The notes: generated by a model not told the origin, from the sequence alone. A DNA stretch of 64,000 bases from Streptomyces antnestii (GCF_004005495.1 NZ_RZYA01000030.1:37884-101883), one strand, 5' to 3'. Positions 35,363 through 45,498 are shown, counted from the first letter of the stretch. Numbers and translations: made by a program.

Positions 35363-36829
35363 TCATTCGTGTTCCGTCTCGGCCGCTGCGCCGTACGGTG
35401 TCTCCGGGGCCCGGCGGTCCCGGGTACCGGAGACGATCGCCCAACGGGCGAGGAGAAAGGAAAGTGGGGTGGCCAGAATCCCGGCGATCACCGCGGCTGT
35501 GTTTTTGTTGAGTCCCAGCGCTTCCACGCCAAGGGCCAGCAGGATTCCGCTGGCCGTCATATTGGCGATGCTCGACAGGGGGTAGCGGACAAACGCGCGC
35601 CAGGTCGGTGTGGTGCGGACGGTGATAAACGTGTTGAGGAAAAACGATCCGAGGACGCTGACTGCGAAACCGATGACATGGGCGGCGAGATACGGCAGCC
35701 ATCGGTTAAGGGTGACATACACGGCCAGGTAGACGAGAGTGTTGACGATCCCGATCGCCGCGAAGGTGAGGAATTGGCGCACCGTGCGCGCTCGGCTGTG
35801 CTCGGTCGGCCCGGCCGGTGCAGATCCGGATCCCCGTCCATGTGCCCCTGTGCTCCACATGTCGTGTGTGTCGTCGGATTGTGTCGGTGGCATGAGGGAC
35901 GGGGAGTCTGACGTTTCCCGCACAATGTATGGGGGGCGATGTTTCGTCTCGTAGTAGATGCGTCCGACGTATTCGCCAACGATTCCCAACGTCGCGAGTT
36001 GAATCCCGCCGAGCGCGACGGTGGCAGTCAGCAGGGTGGTATACCCGGGCACCTCTACGCCGTGCAAGGCGACGTTCGTGATGGTCCACAGCGCATAGAC
36101 GACCGCGGTGAAGCACAATGTGAGACCGGCGTAGACCGCCAGCCGCAGCGGACGGTTATTGAACGAAATGAGACCGTCGATCCCGTAGTTGAGAAGTCGC
36201 CTGCCGCCCCATTTTGACCGGCCGGCCACGCGACTGACGTTGTGATAATTGAAGCTGACGGTATCGAAACCGATCCAGGCGAAAATTCCTTTTGAGAACC
36301 GGTTGGTCTCCGGCATGGCAAGGACGGCCTTGACAGCCGATCGCGACAGCAGTCTGAAGTCTCCTTCGCCATCGATGATTTCGACGTCCATGCCGTGGCC
36401 CATGACCCGGTAGTAGGCGGAACTGAGGAGGCTCCGCACCACGCCGTCTCCCGCGCGGTCTCGGCGGGCTACGACTTGATCGTAACCGTGCTGCCGTAGT
36501 TGCAGCATGTGTGGGATCAGTCTGGGCGGGTGTTGGAGGTCGGCGTCCATGATGACCACGGCGTCGCCGCGGGACATGCGCAGTCCGGCGAGGATCGCCG
36601 CTTCCTTCCCGAAATTACGACTGAAGGAGGTGTAGCGGACTCGCCGGTCCGGACCGGCGAGGGTGCAAAGGCGTCGTCTGGTGGTATCGCTGCTGCCGTC
36701 ATCTACGTAGCAGATCTCAAAGGTCTGCTTCGTTGTCTCCAGGACGGACACCACAGCGGCATGAAAAGTGTCGATCACCTCGTCCTCGTTGTAGCAGGGG
36801 ACGACAATGGAGATCTGGCACCCTGTCAT
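35363..36829 (-). CDS. GT2 (GtrB/DPM1-like)-GtrA fusion
   Basis: 488 residues joining two normally separate proteins. Residues 1-235 form a GT2 polyprenyl-phosphate glycosyltransferase (ISIVVPCYNEDEVI, CYVDDGSS, IMDADLQHPP with DxD, ETNRFSKGIFAWIGF), followed by two membrane helices. After a polar linker (340-375), residues 376-475 form a four-helix GtrA domain (FLTFAAIGIVNTLVYL, FFLNTFITVRTTPTWR). Makes a polyprenyl-phosphate sugar and probably helps present it outside. More A/T at third positions than its neighbours, suggesting transfer. Divergent from the DUF6056-like gene. Confidence 0.88.
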   Translation of the reverse strand: MTGCQISIVVPCYNEDEVIDTFHAAVVSVLETTKQTFEICYVDDGSSDTTRRRLCTLAGPDRRVRYTSFSRNFGKEAAILAGLRMSRGDAVVIMDADLQHPPRLIPHMLQLRQHGYDQVVARRDRAGDGVVRSLLSSAYYRVMGHGMDVEIIDGEGDFRLLSRSAVKAVLAMPETNRFSKGIFAWIGFDTVSFNYHNVSRVAGRSKWGGRRLLNYGIDGLISFNNRPLRLAVYAGLTLCFTAVVYALWTITNVALHGVEVPGYTTLLTATVALGGIQLATLGIVGEYVGRIYYETKHRPPYIVRETSDSPSLMPPTQSDDTHDMWSTGAHGRGSGSAPAGPTEHSRARTVRQFLTFAAIGIVNTLVYLAVYVTLNRWLPYLAAHVIGFAVSVLGSFFLNTFITVRTTPTWRAFVRYPLSSIANMTASGILLALGVEALGLNKNTAAVIAGILATPLSFLLARWAIVSGTRDRRAPETPYGAAAETEHE

Positions 36830-37100
36830 ACGGATTTCCCGCCTATCGGGGCAGTTTCCCGACCGTTGCCCGCGCCCCGTCTGACGCGTCTCGAGTGGAG
36901 ACCCGCCTCGTAAGAGTCGCTGCCGTAAACGACCATGCACTCTGCAGGGCAGCTTCACGACTCATCGAGGCCGAGCGAGTGAATCATCTGATTATCACCC
37001 GTGTGACATGCGGAAGGTGCGCTCCCCGGTACCGGGCGGCAAGCTCTGTCGCGTACTGGGTGCGCCACCCCGTGCGCCACCCCCGGGAAGGAGAATGGGC

Positions 37101-38579
37101 GTGAAACGCCTACCGGAGAGTGCCGTCCGGGGACGGCAGACCGGCGATGGCCCGGACGCGAACATTCTGGTGGGACGGGCACGCCGGTGGCCGCCAATCC
37201 TCTGCGCCATGTCGCTTGCTCTGTTCGCCTATGCAGCCTGGGCCGCCCATTTGGTACGTCCTGGTGGGGACGACTGGTGCTTCCTGCCCGTAGTCCGTGA
37301 CGGCGGGTTGACCGCCATGGTGGACAAGTTCTATTTCAGGGACAACGGGCGGGTCGTCAACGCCGTGCTCGTATGGACCTACGCGCGCTTCGGCGTCCCG
37401 GGACAGCAATGGTTCGCGCCGGCCAGCGGGGTGCTGATCCTTCTGCTGCTGTGGGCGTTCTGTGCCGCCGCTCTGCACGCCACAGGGAAAAGGCCACCGC
37501 GCGGGACAGCGATGTTCACGGCGGCCACGGTGACCGCCGTCTTCCTCTTCGGCTCCCTCAATACCTACAAGACGTTCTACTGGCCGGCGGCATCCGTCTC
37601 GCACACGCTGCCCCCCGTGTTCGCCTGTGCCGCCATCGTCCCCGTCCTGAGGGCCGCTTCACCACGGGGCCGCGCCTTTGCCCTGTTCACCGCCGTCACG
37701 ACGGGAGCAGTGCTGGGGCTGCTGTCGGAGGAGACCACCGTGGTCGCACTGGTCGCCCTGGCGTGCACCGTGGTGATCAGCCGCAGTGTCATCCCTGCCG
37801 CGCGACGACGCTTCGTCCGCTTGTGGTGCGCGGCGGCCATCACCGGCCTCGTGACCGGATCGTTGATTCTCTACACGTCGCCCGGCGCACTGCACAGGCG
37901 CCAGTCGAAGAACTCATCAATCATGCTCGCCCCCAAGTCCCTGTGGGAGTCCCTCAACGGATTCGCCCACATCACTGCGAAGTGTCTGACGTCTTGGCCG
38001 TACCTGGGAGCCCTCGCCGGCGGCGTCATCCTCGGATGTCTTCTCGTACGTGCCTCTCCAGAACGTGTCACCCGCGCGAAGAACGAGGTACTGCTGATCG
38101 GGTCATGCATCCTGGTCCTCGTGATCGGCGGCTACGCCTGCACTGTCATCACCTACCCCGCCTTCCGCACCGGGGTGATGACGTCGACGCGCCTGTGGAA
38201 CGACTACCTGCTGCTGTACGTCCTGTTCCTCGTCTACGCAGGTGCGCTCGCCGCCCGCGCATGGCACCGTCGCGGCCGGCGGACCCGCACCGCCCTCGCC
38301 GCAGGAACTGCTGTGTACTGCGTCGTCTGCCTCGGGCTGGCGGTATCGCTCGCGGGCCTGGAGTCCGACATGGCCGCACGCGCCAGCGCATGGGACCGAC
38401 AGGATGCGCGGATGCGGGCCCAGGCCGCGGCGGGGGCCCGGGTGATTCCGTATCGGGTGCTTCCCATCAGCAAGATGACCGAGCCGTTCGGCCACGATGG
38501 TCACAAGAAGTGGCCGGCGTACTGCGTAGCCCGTTACTACGGGGTCCAGGACATCACCAATGCGGCCGGCAAGCCTTGA
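37101..38579 (+). CDS. DUF6056-like polytopic membrane protein
   Basis: 492 residues, about ten helices. The first outer loop holds an acidic pair (RPGGDDWCFLPV), reminiscent of GT-C glycosyltransferases, and YFRDNGRVVNAVLVW and SLNTYKTFYWPAASVSH follow. GTG 37101 gives AAGGAG at seven bases; an ATG at 37095 would be too close to it. Inference: uses the polyprenyl-phosphate sugar made by the divergent GT2-GtrA fusion to decorate a surface polymer. The PIG-L/lectin gene follows 97 bases on. Confidence 0.7.
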   Translation: MKRLPESAVRGRQTGDGPDANILVGRARRWPPILCAMSLALFAYAAWAAHLVRPGGDDWCFLPVVRDGGLTAMVDKFYFRDNGRVVNAVLVWTYARFGVPGQQWFAPASGVLILLLLWAFCAAALHATGKRPPRGTAMFTAATVTAVFLFGSLNTYKTFYWPAASVSHTLPPVFACAAIVPVLRAASPRGRAFALFTAVTTGAVLGLLSEETTVVALVALACTVVISRSVIPAARRRFVRLWCAAAITGLVTGSLILYTSPGALHRRQSKNSSIMLAPKSLWESLNGFAHITAKCLTSWPYLGALAGGVILGCLLVRASPERVTRAKNEVLLIGSCILVLVIGGYACTVITYPAFRTGVMTSTRLWNDYLLLYVLFLVYAGALAARAWHRRGRRTRTALAAGTAVYCVVCLGLAVSLAGLESDMAARASAWDRQDARMRAQAAAGARVIPYRVLPISKMTEPFGHDGHKKWPAYCVARYYGVQDITNAAGKP

Positions 38580-38676
38580 ACGGACGGGGAACGGGTGAAC
38601 GGGAGGCCCCACATCCCAGCGTCCTTGTGGGTAACCGGAGACGACGGCGGAACCCGCGGCCGGGGAGGTACGACAC

Positions 38677-40056
38677 GTGAGCAAAAGCCCTGGGAAGCAG
38701 AGCAGAATCTCCGCACCAACTCCCTTTTCCGTGGCCGTCTTTTGTCTCCTTCTCGTCGCAGTGGCAGCCCTTCTCGGTACGCTGCCCCTCCAGCCGCCCG
38801 AAAAAGCCCTCCACTCCGGATCGGCTCCCCGGCACAACGGGTACGAAAAGCCGTCGCACTCCTGTATGCGAGAAATGATCGGCGTGGCTCACGAGGACGA
38901 TGACCTCCTCTTTATCAATCCCCAGATTCAGGAGCTCATCACTGCCGGATGCCCCCTCGACGTGGTCTACCTGACCTCGGGGGACGGCGGGCACCCCTAC
39001 AACCGAAGCCCCTACGCGAGGAGCCGCGAACTCGGCATGATCGCCGCCTATGCGGCCATGGCGGGGACCGGGCAGCGCACGGTCACCCGGACCCTCACGG
39101 TCGATGGTCACCACATCACCTCCTTCTCCCTGCGTGAACGACCCGAGATCCGGCTGTCATTCTTCCGTCTGCCCGACGGGCTTCCTACGGGGAAAGGAAG
39201 CTCCACCGACCGGCACGAGAGCCTCCTGAAACTTTTCCGTGGAGAAATCTCCAGCATCACCGCAGTCAACTCCTCCAGCCAGTACACGGAACGATCTCTC
39301 ATCGCAACGATCGCCGGCCTGGCCAGGCGGTGGAAGACCGAGCGCATTCGTACCCTGGACTTCGACAATGCTTTCTTCGGCCACGCAGGTACACAAGGCG
39401 CGGACCACAGCGACCACGGAGTGACCGCGCGGTACTTCCGGATGGCGGGCTTCCCTCTGCAACTGCGCGGCGGCATCATCGCCTACCGCGGATACCCCAT
39501 GTCGCTCCTGCCGGAGAACCTCGCACCGGAGCAGGCCCGGGCCAAACAACAGATCTTCGAGACGTACCTGCGCACGGTGCGCTGTCCTGGCCCGCACTGC
39601 AGCGCAACCCACTCCATCACCGCCACATACCGGCACTGGATGCACCGGCAGTACCCCCGCCCCCAGCAACATGCCCGCCCCGGCACCCTCATCTCCGCGA
39701 CGGGCACCCCGGAGCTCTGCCTCGAGGTGACGAACAAGCAGCCGGGGACCGCAGAACGCGCCGTGCGGACCGCACGCTGCGACGGCAGGGCCCCACAGTT
39801 CTGGCACCGCTCTGCCGCGGGCCAGTGGCAGTCCCGAACGGCTCACGGAAGCTGCCTGGCCGCCGCGTCGTTTCCGCATGTCTCGCCGTGCGACAGCAAC
39901 GCCCCCGACCAGCGGTGGCGGATGGCTTCCGGCGGACAACTGGTTTCGGGCGATCGATGTCTGATCCAGGATGACCCGGCACGGCGCGTGCCCCGTCTCC
40001 ACCTCGGGCCGTGCCTGCCCGCGGCACCGGAGAACTCCTGGCTCTGGCGGCCGTGA
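38677..40056 (+). CDS. Exported PIG-L-type deacetylase with ricin-type lectin domain
   Basis: 459 residues from a GTG with GGGGAGG upstream. An N-terminal membrane segment or signal (VAVFCLLLVAVAALLGTL) is followed by a PIG-L/LmbE domain with the zinc motif AHEDDDLLFINP, LTSGDGGHPYNRS and the later His in HSDHGVTARYF. From about 330 a ricin B-like beta-trefoil carries CLEVTNKQ, FWHRSAAGQWQ and QRWRMASGGQL (QxW motifs). Known: PIG-L enzymes remove N-acetyl groups from sugars. The lectin arm suggests action on polymeric glycan outside the cell. Confidence 0.85.
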   Translation: MSKSPGKQSRISAPTPFSVAVFCLLLVAVAALLGTLPLQPPEKALHSGSAPRHNGYEKPSHSCMREMIGVAHEDDDLLFINPQIQELITAGCPLDVVYLTSGDGGHPYNRSPYARSRELGMIAAYAAMAGTGQRTVTRTLTVDGHHITSFSLRERPEIRLSFFRLPDGLPTGKGSSTDRHESLLKLFRGEISSITAVNSSSQYTERSLIATIAGLARRWKTERIRTLDFDNAFFGHAGTQGADHSDHGVTARYFRMAGFPLQLRGGIIAYRGYPMSLLPENLAPEQARAKQQIFETYLRTVRCPGPHCSATHSITATYRHWMHRQYPRPQQHARPGTLISATGTPELCLEVTNKQPGTAERAVRTARCDGRAPQFWHRSAAGQWQSRTAHGSCLAAASFPHVSPCDSNAPDQRWRMASGGQLVSGDRCLIQDDPARRVPRLHLGPCLPAAPENSWLWRP

Positions 40057-40303
40057 CCCGCCGGCGGTACAGGCCGCACGGTGTGCGATCCGGCTGGATC
40101 CGCCGGTCCGCCATTCGGCACCGCCCCAGCTCCTGCCTCGCCCGATCGCCGGCCGCACACGCAGGACCCCGTTCCTCACCCGGGCGCAAGGCGCCCGCTG
40201 GGACCGCGACGCTGGATGTGTGCGGGGACCGTCCTGAAGTTTGCGCATGCCCCGGTGTGACTGGTCTGGCGTGAGCTGTGCTCATCGCCGGGAAGGATCA
40301 CGG

Positions 40304-40531
40304 ATGGGCGGCAAGGACGAGCGGTCCCGCGACAGTTCGAACACCGTACGCAAGGGTGCCGAGTTGGCGAGACTGACCGAGGCGGACCGGGAGCTGGCCG
40401 TGCAGCTGGTGAACAGGGCGCGCAGCGAGGGCCTGAATCTGGTCGGGGAGAATGGGCTGCTCAAGCGGCTGGTGAAACTGGTTCTGGAGGGCGCGCTCGA
40501 GGCGGAGATGATCGAGCATCTCGGATATCGG
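40304..40531 (+). pseudogene. IS256-family transposase, N-terminal stub
   Basis: 76 codons from ATG 40304 (LNLVGENGLLKRLVKLVLEG, EAEMIEHLGY) match the conserved start of IS256 mutator transposases. The sequence then switches to an unrelated transporter tail at 40531-40533. DDE residues absent. Confidence 0.75.
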
Positions 40532-40532
40532 C

Positions 40533-40716
40533 GCCCAGGTTCTGCAGGGCCTGATCAGCCCGATCGTGCTGGTCTACCTGCTGGTGCTCACCAACCGCCG
40601 TTCCCTGCTCCCGGCGGCGGCCAACAGTCCCCGCTACCGGATCGCCGCCACCGCCGTCGTGGTCGGTGTCGCCGGATTCTCCACCATCCTGCTTGTCCAG
40701 ACCGTTCTCGCGGGCC
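40533..40716 (+). pseudogene. NRAMP (MntH-like) metal transporter, C-terminal fragment
   Basis: About 60 codons of the last two helices (VLQGLISPIVLVYLLVLTNR, VVGVAGFSTILLVQTVL), fused directly to the IS256 stub and ending where the opposing cation-efflux fragment begins. No start codon of its own. Confidence 0.6.
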
Positions 40717-41108
40717 TTGCACGCTGCCAGGGTGAACATTACGGCAGCAGTCACGCGGTCCAGGCGATACCGAGAGCCGAGTGGTGCGGGTGGAAGCCAG
40801 AAACCAGCACGAGAGTGGACTGCACGAGCAGGTAGAGGCCGAGCAGGACGAAGCCGACGCCGATCAGGCGCAGGGCCCGGCGCTGGCGGGCTCCGCCCGT
40901 GCCGGAGAGCTTCCAGATCACCACGGTCGACGCGCCGATCTCGATCAGGGAGTCCAGACCGAAGCCGGCCGGCGCCATGGAGCGGGGCGGAGACCGCGGC
41001 GATGGCCGACACCACGATGCCCACCACGTTCCAGTCCAGCGTGGCGTACCCCAGGACGAGGCCCCGGCGGAGCAGGTGCTGGCGGGAGATCTCGTTGCCC
41101 GTGGCCAT
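40717..41108 (-). pseudogene. Cation-efflux-like transporter, frameshifted and truncated
   Basis: ATG 41108 opens HLLRRGLVLGYATLDWNVVG. The frame changes near 40975-40985 (FGLDSLIEIGASTVVIWKLS, YLLVQSTLVLVSGFHPHHS) and again near 40760 (VTAAVMFTLAACKA). The C-terminus is cut off at the NRAMP fragment. Meets the neighbouring fragment tail to tail, a recombination junction. The bases 41109-41640 hold no recognisable gene. Confidence 0.65.
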
Positions 41109-41640
41109 GCCACGCTCTTGCCGTCGCGGTGTGGGCGTGGGCCGCAGGCTGCATCGCAAATCGGACGCGAACTCGGCGATGCGAGTAGCTCGTTGCGATC
41201 GCTACCACGCTCGCCACCATCACCTGGCTGGTGAAGTGGACACGGTACTGAGCTGACAGCAGCCCTGGTCGCACGTTCAGGACGGTCCGCGAACGTCTCC
41301 AGAGGCCCCGCGCCGATCTCCTGGTGGGCGAGCTCCTTCAAGGCAAGCCCGGCAGATGGCCACCCCGCCCTCGACCTGGCTGGTGCGCGACTTCTGACAC
41401 GTGTCCTCGTGACGGAGGCGAGCGCCAGCGGGAAGCGAAAAAAGCAAGGTAAGAAAAAGTCACTGGCCTCCCGCCCGGGTGAGCTGCGGCTTTGCGTCAA
41501 ACAGGTCCCTCTCTGAAGCGATTCTGACCACTTCCGAGTCGCCGCGCGGACGATCCTGGGCGAGCCTGTGGGGGTGCGTGATCGGCCCTGTGGGCCGTAC
41601 GCGCTGCAGGGGGAAATCCGTCAACCTACGGGAGACCACC

Positions 41641-42090
41641 GTGCCTACCACTTTCCGCAGCCGCTGTGTCCGTGCGCTGGCCGCGGGCGCTCTGTCCGCC
41701 GGGCTGATATCGGCCGGATCGGCCGGAGCCTTCGCCGCCGGCAACGCGCCGACGCCGAGCGCCACGCACAGCAAGACGACGCCGAGCGCCACGCACAGCA
41801 AGACGCCGAAGACCAAGGCCTCGATCACGATCAAGGCCAACCACACGTCCGTCAAGGCTGGGCAGAGCGTCACGTTCACCGGTCGGACCAAGGGGTTGAA
41901 GTCCGGCACGAAGCTGGTTCTGCAGAAGCAGCACAACGGCAAGTGGACCACCCTGGGCTCGAGCACCACAGTGACCAAGAGTCACACCTACAGGCTGACC
42001 CACAAGTTCAGCACCAAGGGCACGCAGCACGTCCGGGTCTCGACGTCGGGCACGACGCACTCCCCCACGGTGTCCATCAAGGTGTCCTGA
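41641..42090 (+). CDS. Secreted Ig-like domain protein
   Basis: 149 residues from GTG 41641 with GGGAG upstream. Signal peptide (RALAAGALSAGLISAGSAGA), a short repeat (TPSATHSKT twice), then a single Ig-like beta-sandwich (ASITIKANHTSVKAGQSVTF, GKWTTLGSSTTVTKSHTY, THSPTVSIKV). No cell-wall anchor motif or catalytic residues. Probably an extracellular structural or binding protein; small basic pI expected. No operon partner. Confidence 0.75.
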   Translation: MPTTFRSRCVRALAAGALSAGLISAGSAGAFAAGNAPTPSATHSKTTPSATHSKTPKTKASITIKANHTSVKAGQSVTFTGRTKGLKSGTKLVLQKQHNGKWTTLGSSTTVTKSHTYRLTHKFSTKGTQHVRVSTSGTTHSPTVSIKVS

Positions 42091-42608
42091 CCGAGGCCGG
42101 GGCCGCAGCACACAACCGCAGACCCGCAGCAGGTAGAGGGCCGCCCGGCGCGCGCCCGCGATCTCCGGCCGCTCCCACTCCCGCGCGTAGCACGGGTCGG
42201 AGCGGCCGGTCGCGTGGCCTGCACGCTTCCAGGCGATTGAGCGGGGCCGGCGCATCCTCGCTGCCGACGGCAGAACGGCCGTTGCGGCGCGTCTGCCATC
42301 GTCCAGTAGACCAGCCTGGTGGTCAGGTCTCTCGGGTGCGGGCACGTTCACGGAACCATGGCCGTAAGGGGTCTGTGGGCCGGGGGAGTTCGTCACCCGT
42401 CCTTGCGGCCCTGCACACTCTCCAAATCAATTGACCGATTTTTCTGTCGGTCCGCCCTTAGCTTGTCAGGGGTAGCACGCCCGTCCCTCCCACCTGACGG
42501 GCAGCGCGTGTGCGGTGTCCGACCGTCGCTCGGCGCTGCGCGCGGGACTCGCGATGGCCGGTGCGTTCGCCGCCGCCTGTCCCCAGGCGGCTCCATCGCC
42601 TACAGATC
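42091..42608. other. Intergenic, no intact gene
   Basis: About 520 bases without a supported gene. The part after 42480 may be decayed upstream sequence of the polysaccharide deacetylase relic. Confidence 0.3.
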
Positions 42609-42734
42609 CGCAACGGATCCGTTGTGAACATCCACTTCGGGTACGCGGATACGGCCGCCGCCCTACCCGACTTCCTCCGCCAACTCGACCGACGAGGTTT
42701 GCGCGCGGTGACCACCAGGGAGCTGCTGAGCTGA
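42609..42734 (+). pseudogene. Polysaccharide deacetylase, C-terminal fragment
   Basis: 41 codons (GSVVNIHFGYADTAAALPDF, LDRRGLRAVTTRELL) match the end of NodB-fold deacetylases. The catalytic part is missing. Its stop overlaps the next ATG (TGATG), showing that it once headed an operon with the YVTN lipoprotein. Confidence 0.6.
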
Positions 42735-43905
42735 TGCATCCCACGACCGTCGCCCGCCTACTGATTACCGGCACCGTCCTCGCCGCACTCGCCGGCTGCA
42801 GCAGCGCAATCCCACACAAGGACGAGGCCCTCGCCTCCAGGACCCCCTCAACCCCGCCCAGCAGCAGAAGATCCGGGTCCTGAGGGGCATGCCGCCTGTG
42901 CTCGACCCGAACGACCTCTACGCGGCCGACCGCCCGAACCAGCTCTCGCCGGCGGTCAAAGACTACCCGTCCCGCGTGTACGTCCCCAACACCAACTCCG
43001 ACACCGTGTCAGTCATCGACCCGAAGACGTACAAGGTCATCAAGTCGATCCCGGTCGGCAGGCAGCCTCAGCACATAGTGCCGTCCTGGGACCTGAAGAC
43101 GCTGTGGGTCAACGACGACCGGGGCAACTCGCTCACTCCCATCGGCCCGAGGACCGGCGAGGCGGGCAAGCCGGTCGCCGTGCATGACCCGTACAACCTG
43201 TACTTCACGCCGGACGGCAAGTACGCGGTCGTGATGGCCTCCAACGACCGGCAGCTGGTCTTCCGCGACGCCCACACCATGAAGGTGGTCAAGGCTGTCC
43301 CGGTCAGCTGTCACGGCGTCAACCATGCCGACTTCTCCATGGACGGCCGCTACTTCATCGTCTCCTGCGAGTTCAGCGGCGAGCTGCTCAAGGTCGACAC
43401 CGAGAAGATGGCGGTGATCGGCCATCAGAAGCTGCCCCTGCACGGTGTCATGCCGCAGGACGTGAAGATCTCCCCGGACGGCAAGAAGTTCTACATCGCC
43501 GACATTATGGCCGACGGCATGTGGGTCCTAGACGGCGACACCTTCTCCAAACCGTCCCTCCTGCCCACCGGAAAGGGCGCGCACGGCCTCTACGTCAGCC
43601 GTGCCTCCCGCGAGATGTACATCTCCAACCGGGGCGAGGGCACCATCTCCGTGTTCGACTTCAAGGAGGACTGGCTGACCAAGAAGTGGCGCCTGCCGAA
43701 CGGCGGCAGCCCCGACATGGGCGGCGTCTCCACGGACGGCAGGGTCCTGTGGCTGTCCGGCCGCTACAACTCCGAGATGTACGCCATCGACACCGCCACC
43801 GGCGAACAGCTCGCCCGCATCAGCGTGGGCAGGGGCCCGCAAGGCCTCGCGGTCTATCCGCAGCCGGGCCGCTACTCGCTGGGTCACACAGGCATCTTCC
43901 GCTGA
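42734..43905 (+). pseudogene. YVTN-type beta-propeller lipoprotein with N-terminal frameshift
   Basis: ATG 42734 gives a lipoprotein signal (LLITGTVLAALAGCSS) but its frame stops at 42883. The main frame begins in the linker (LNPAQQQKIRVLRGMPPVLD) and continues intact to 43905 with propeller repeats (VYVPNTNSDTVSVIDPKT, NLYFTPDGKYAVVMAS, VKISPDGKKFYIADIMADGM). One base indel near 42838 separates signal from body. Translation from ATG 42889 would give a 338-residue protein without export signal. Could be a sequencing error. The family partners cell-surface polysaccharide or peroxidase-type systems; role unknown. Confidence 0.75.
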
Positions 43906-43959
43906 TGCACGGGCGCTGATCCGGGACTACCACCAGATGCACCACACCACGATCCGAGC

Positions 43960-44175
43960 TGCGGCCGTGTCCGGTGGGGATCGTGCCGAAGGCGGTGCTG
44001 GTGGTGTGCAAGCCGCACGAGGAGCGCCGCTCATACGCGACGTTCCCGAAGGCGCGGCCCGAGGTGGCGGTGTGCTCGTCGGAGCCGGTGGGGCTCGCTC
44101 AGCACGCGGAGGGGATCGGGATGCGGAGCTGGCCATCGACATGATGGCGGGCGCGCTGCACGATCGGTTGGCCGA
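43960..44175 (+). pseudogene. YdcF/ElyC (DUF218)-like fragment
   Basis: Two short frames (VPKAVLVVCKPHEERRSYAT, then ELAIDMMAGALHDRLA) match the C-terminal half of DUF218 proteins with a shift near 44110. The N-terminal half is lost. Confidence 0.45.
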
Positions 44176-44334
44176 CAGCGGGTTCTGGTCCGGTGGACCG
44201 GCCCGGCCCGCAGCGGCCGCGAATGGCACCAGCTGCTGGAACTGTGTGCGCCGGCAGGAAGTTGGGGCCTTGACCCGGCGCGTTGTCCCAACCCTGGCGG
44301 CCTTGGGGGTTTCCCGCCGCGTCCCGGAACAGGG

Positions 44335-45447
44335 TCAGGGGGCGACCGCGTCGTAGCAGTGGGCGAACGCGCCGGTGACCACGGGCCAGGTGCAGGGGGT
44401 CGGCAGGGTCTCCCGGTTGTGGTCCGCCATGCGGCGGCGGGCGCCGGGGGTGCGGGCCAGCCAAACCAAGTCGTCGGAGAGCGCGGACGTCGAGGCGCGG
44501 CACAGCACCCCCTCGCGGTTGTGCCGGACGAAGTCGGCGACGCCCGTGTGGGCGCGCGCCAGGATCGGCACTCCACTGGTACGGGCCTCCAGGGCGGCGA
44601 TGCCGAACGCCTCGTGGTTCGAGGCGTTGATGAACAGGTCGGCGTCGGCCAGCAGCCGCCGTACCTCGCCCGGGTCGATCCGGCCCGCGAGACGCACCCA
44701 GTCGGCCATGTCGTGCCGGTGCACATAGCGGCGCATGGCCGCCATGCACTGCCCGTCCCCGGCGACCGTCGCGCGCAGCGCCACGTTGCGGGTCGCCAGC
44801 CGCGGCTGCGCCGACCGCAGAGCCGCCAGCAGTTCCATCGGCTGCTTGCGGGGGACGAGCCGGCCGACCGAGACGACATGGACGCGGTCGTCGTGGCGGC
44901 TGTCTCGTGCCGGGCCGCGCCACAGGCCGGGGTCGATGCCGTTGGGGACCACCAGCGGCGTCAGGTGCGGCAGGGCCTGGCCCATCAGCCCGGCGGCCAA
45001 CCGGCTGACAGCCGTCACGGCGAGCGGGGCGGACGGCCCGTTCGCCGTCCGCCAAAGGCAGCGGTAGAGGGTGCGCACCACGGGGCCCCAGGTGCTGTGC
45101 ACCGTCACCACCGCCGGGATCCGCAAGCGTCGGACGCAGGCCAGCGCCGACCAGGCGAACGGCGACACCGCACCCACGTGCACGTGGACGGCCCGCGGCG
45201 CGAGGCCGGTCAACAGCCGGTCCAGTTCCCGCCCGGCCCTCGGGTGGACAGGCAGCTGGTACGGGATGCGTGCGGTGATCCTGTACACGGGGTACGGCCA
45301 TGGCTCCTTCCCCTGGCCGGCGGCAGGCGTGGCGGTCGCCACTGCGATGTCCTGCCCGGACCGGTGCTGCGCTTCCGCCAAGGCGACGACCTGGCTCTCA
45401 ATGCCCCCGGTGCGCGGCGCGAAGCAGTCCGAGATGTGCAGAATCAT
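44335..45447 (-). CDS. GT4 family glycosyltransferase (GT-B)
   Basis: 370 residues. N-terminal MILHISDCFAPRTGGIESQV, central PLVVPNGIDPGLW, donor-site blocks VVSVGRLVPRKQPMELLAA and the E-x7-E motif in NHEAFGIAALEARTSGVPIL, all as in retaining GT4 enzymes that use UDP- or GDP-sugars. ATG 45447 fixed by the conserved N-terminus; the ribosome binding site is weak. Soluble or peripheral, cytoplasmic face. Divergent from a PIG-L deacetylase gene only 51 bases away. That pairing recalls MshA/MshB or GPI-type GlcNAc transfer and deacetylation, but the product cannot be assigned. Confidence 0.88.
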   Translation of the reverse strand: MILHISDCFAPRTGGIESQVVALAEAQHRSGQDIAVATATPAAGQGKEPWPYPVYRITARIPYQLPVHPRAGRELDRLLTGLAPRAVHVHVGAVSPFAWSALACVRRLRIPAVVTVHSTWGPVVRTLYRCLWRTANGPSAPLAVTAVSRLAAGLMGQALPHLTPLVVPNGIDPGLWRGPARDSRHDDRVHVVSVGRLVPRKQPMELLAALRSAQPRLATRNVALRATVAGDGQCMAAMRRYVHRHDMADWVRLAGRIDPGEVRRLLADADLFINASNHEAFGIAALEARTSGVPILARAHTGVADFVRHNREGVLCRASTSALSDDLVWLARTPGARRRMADHNRETLPTPCTWPVVTGAFAHCYDAVAP

Positions 45448-45498
45448 GCCTAATACATTCCGATTTATCCCGGTCCTTTGACGGGAGGGCACCTGGTG

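Noticed and set aside
41641..42090. Chaplin or cell-wall anchored protein
   Set aside because: No chaplin domain or LPxTG/LAxTG sorting signal; only an Ig-like domain is visible.
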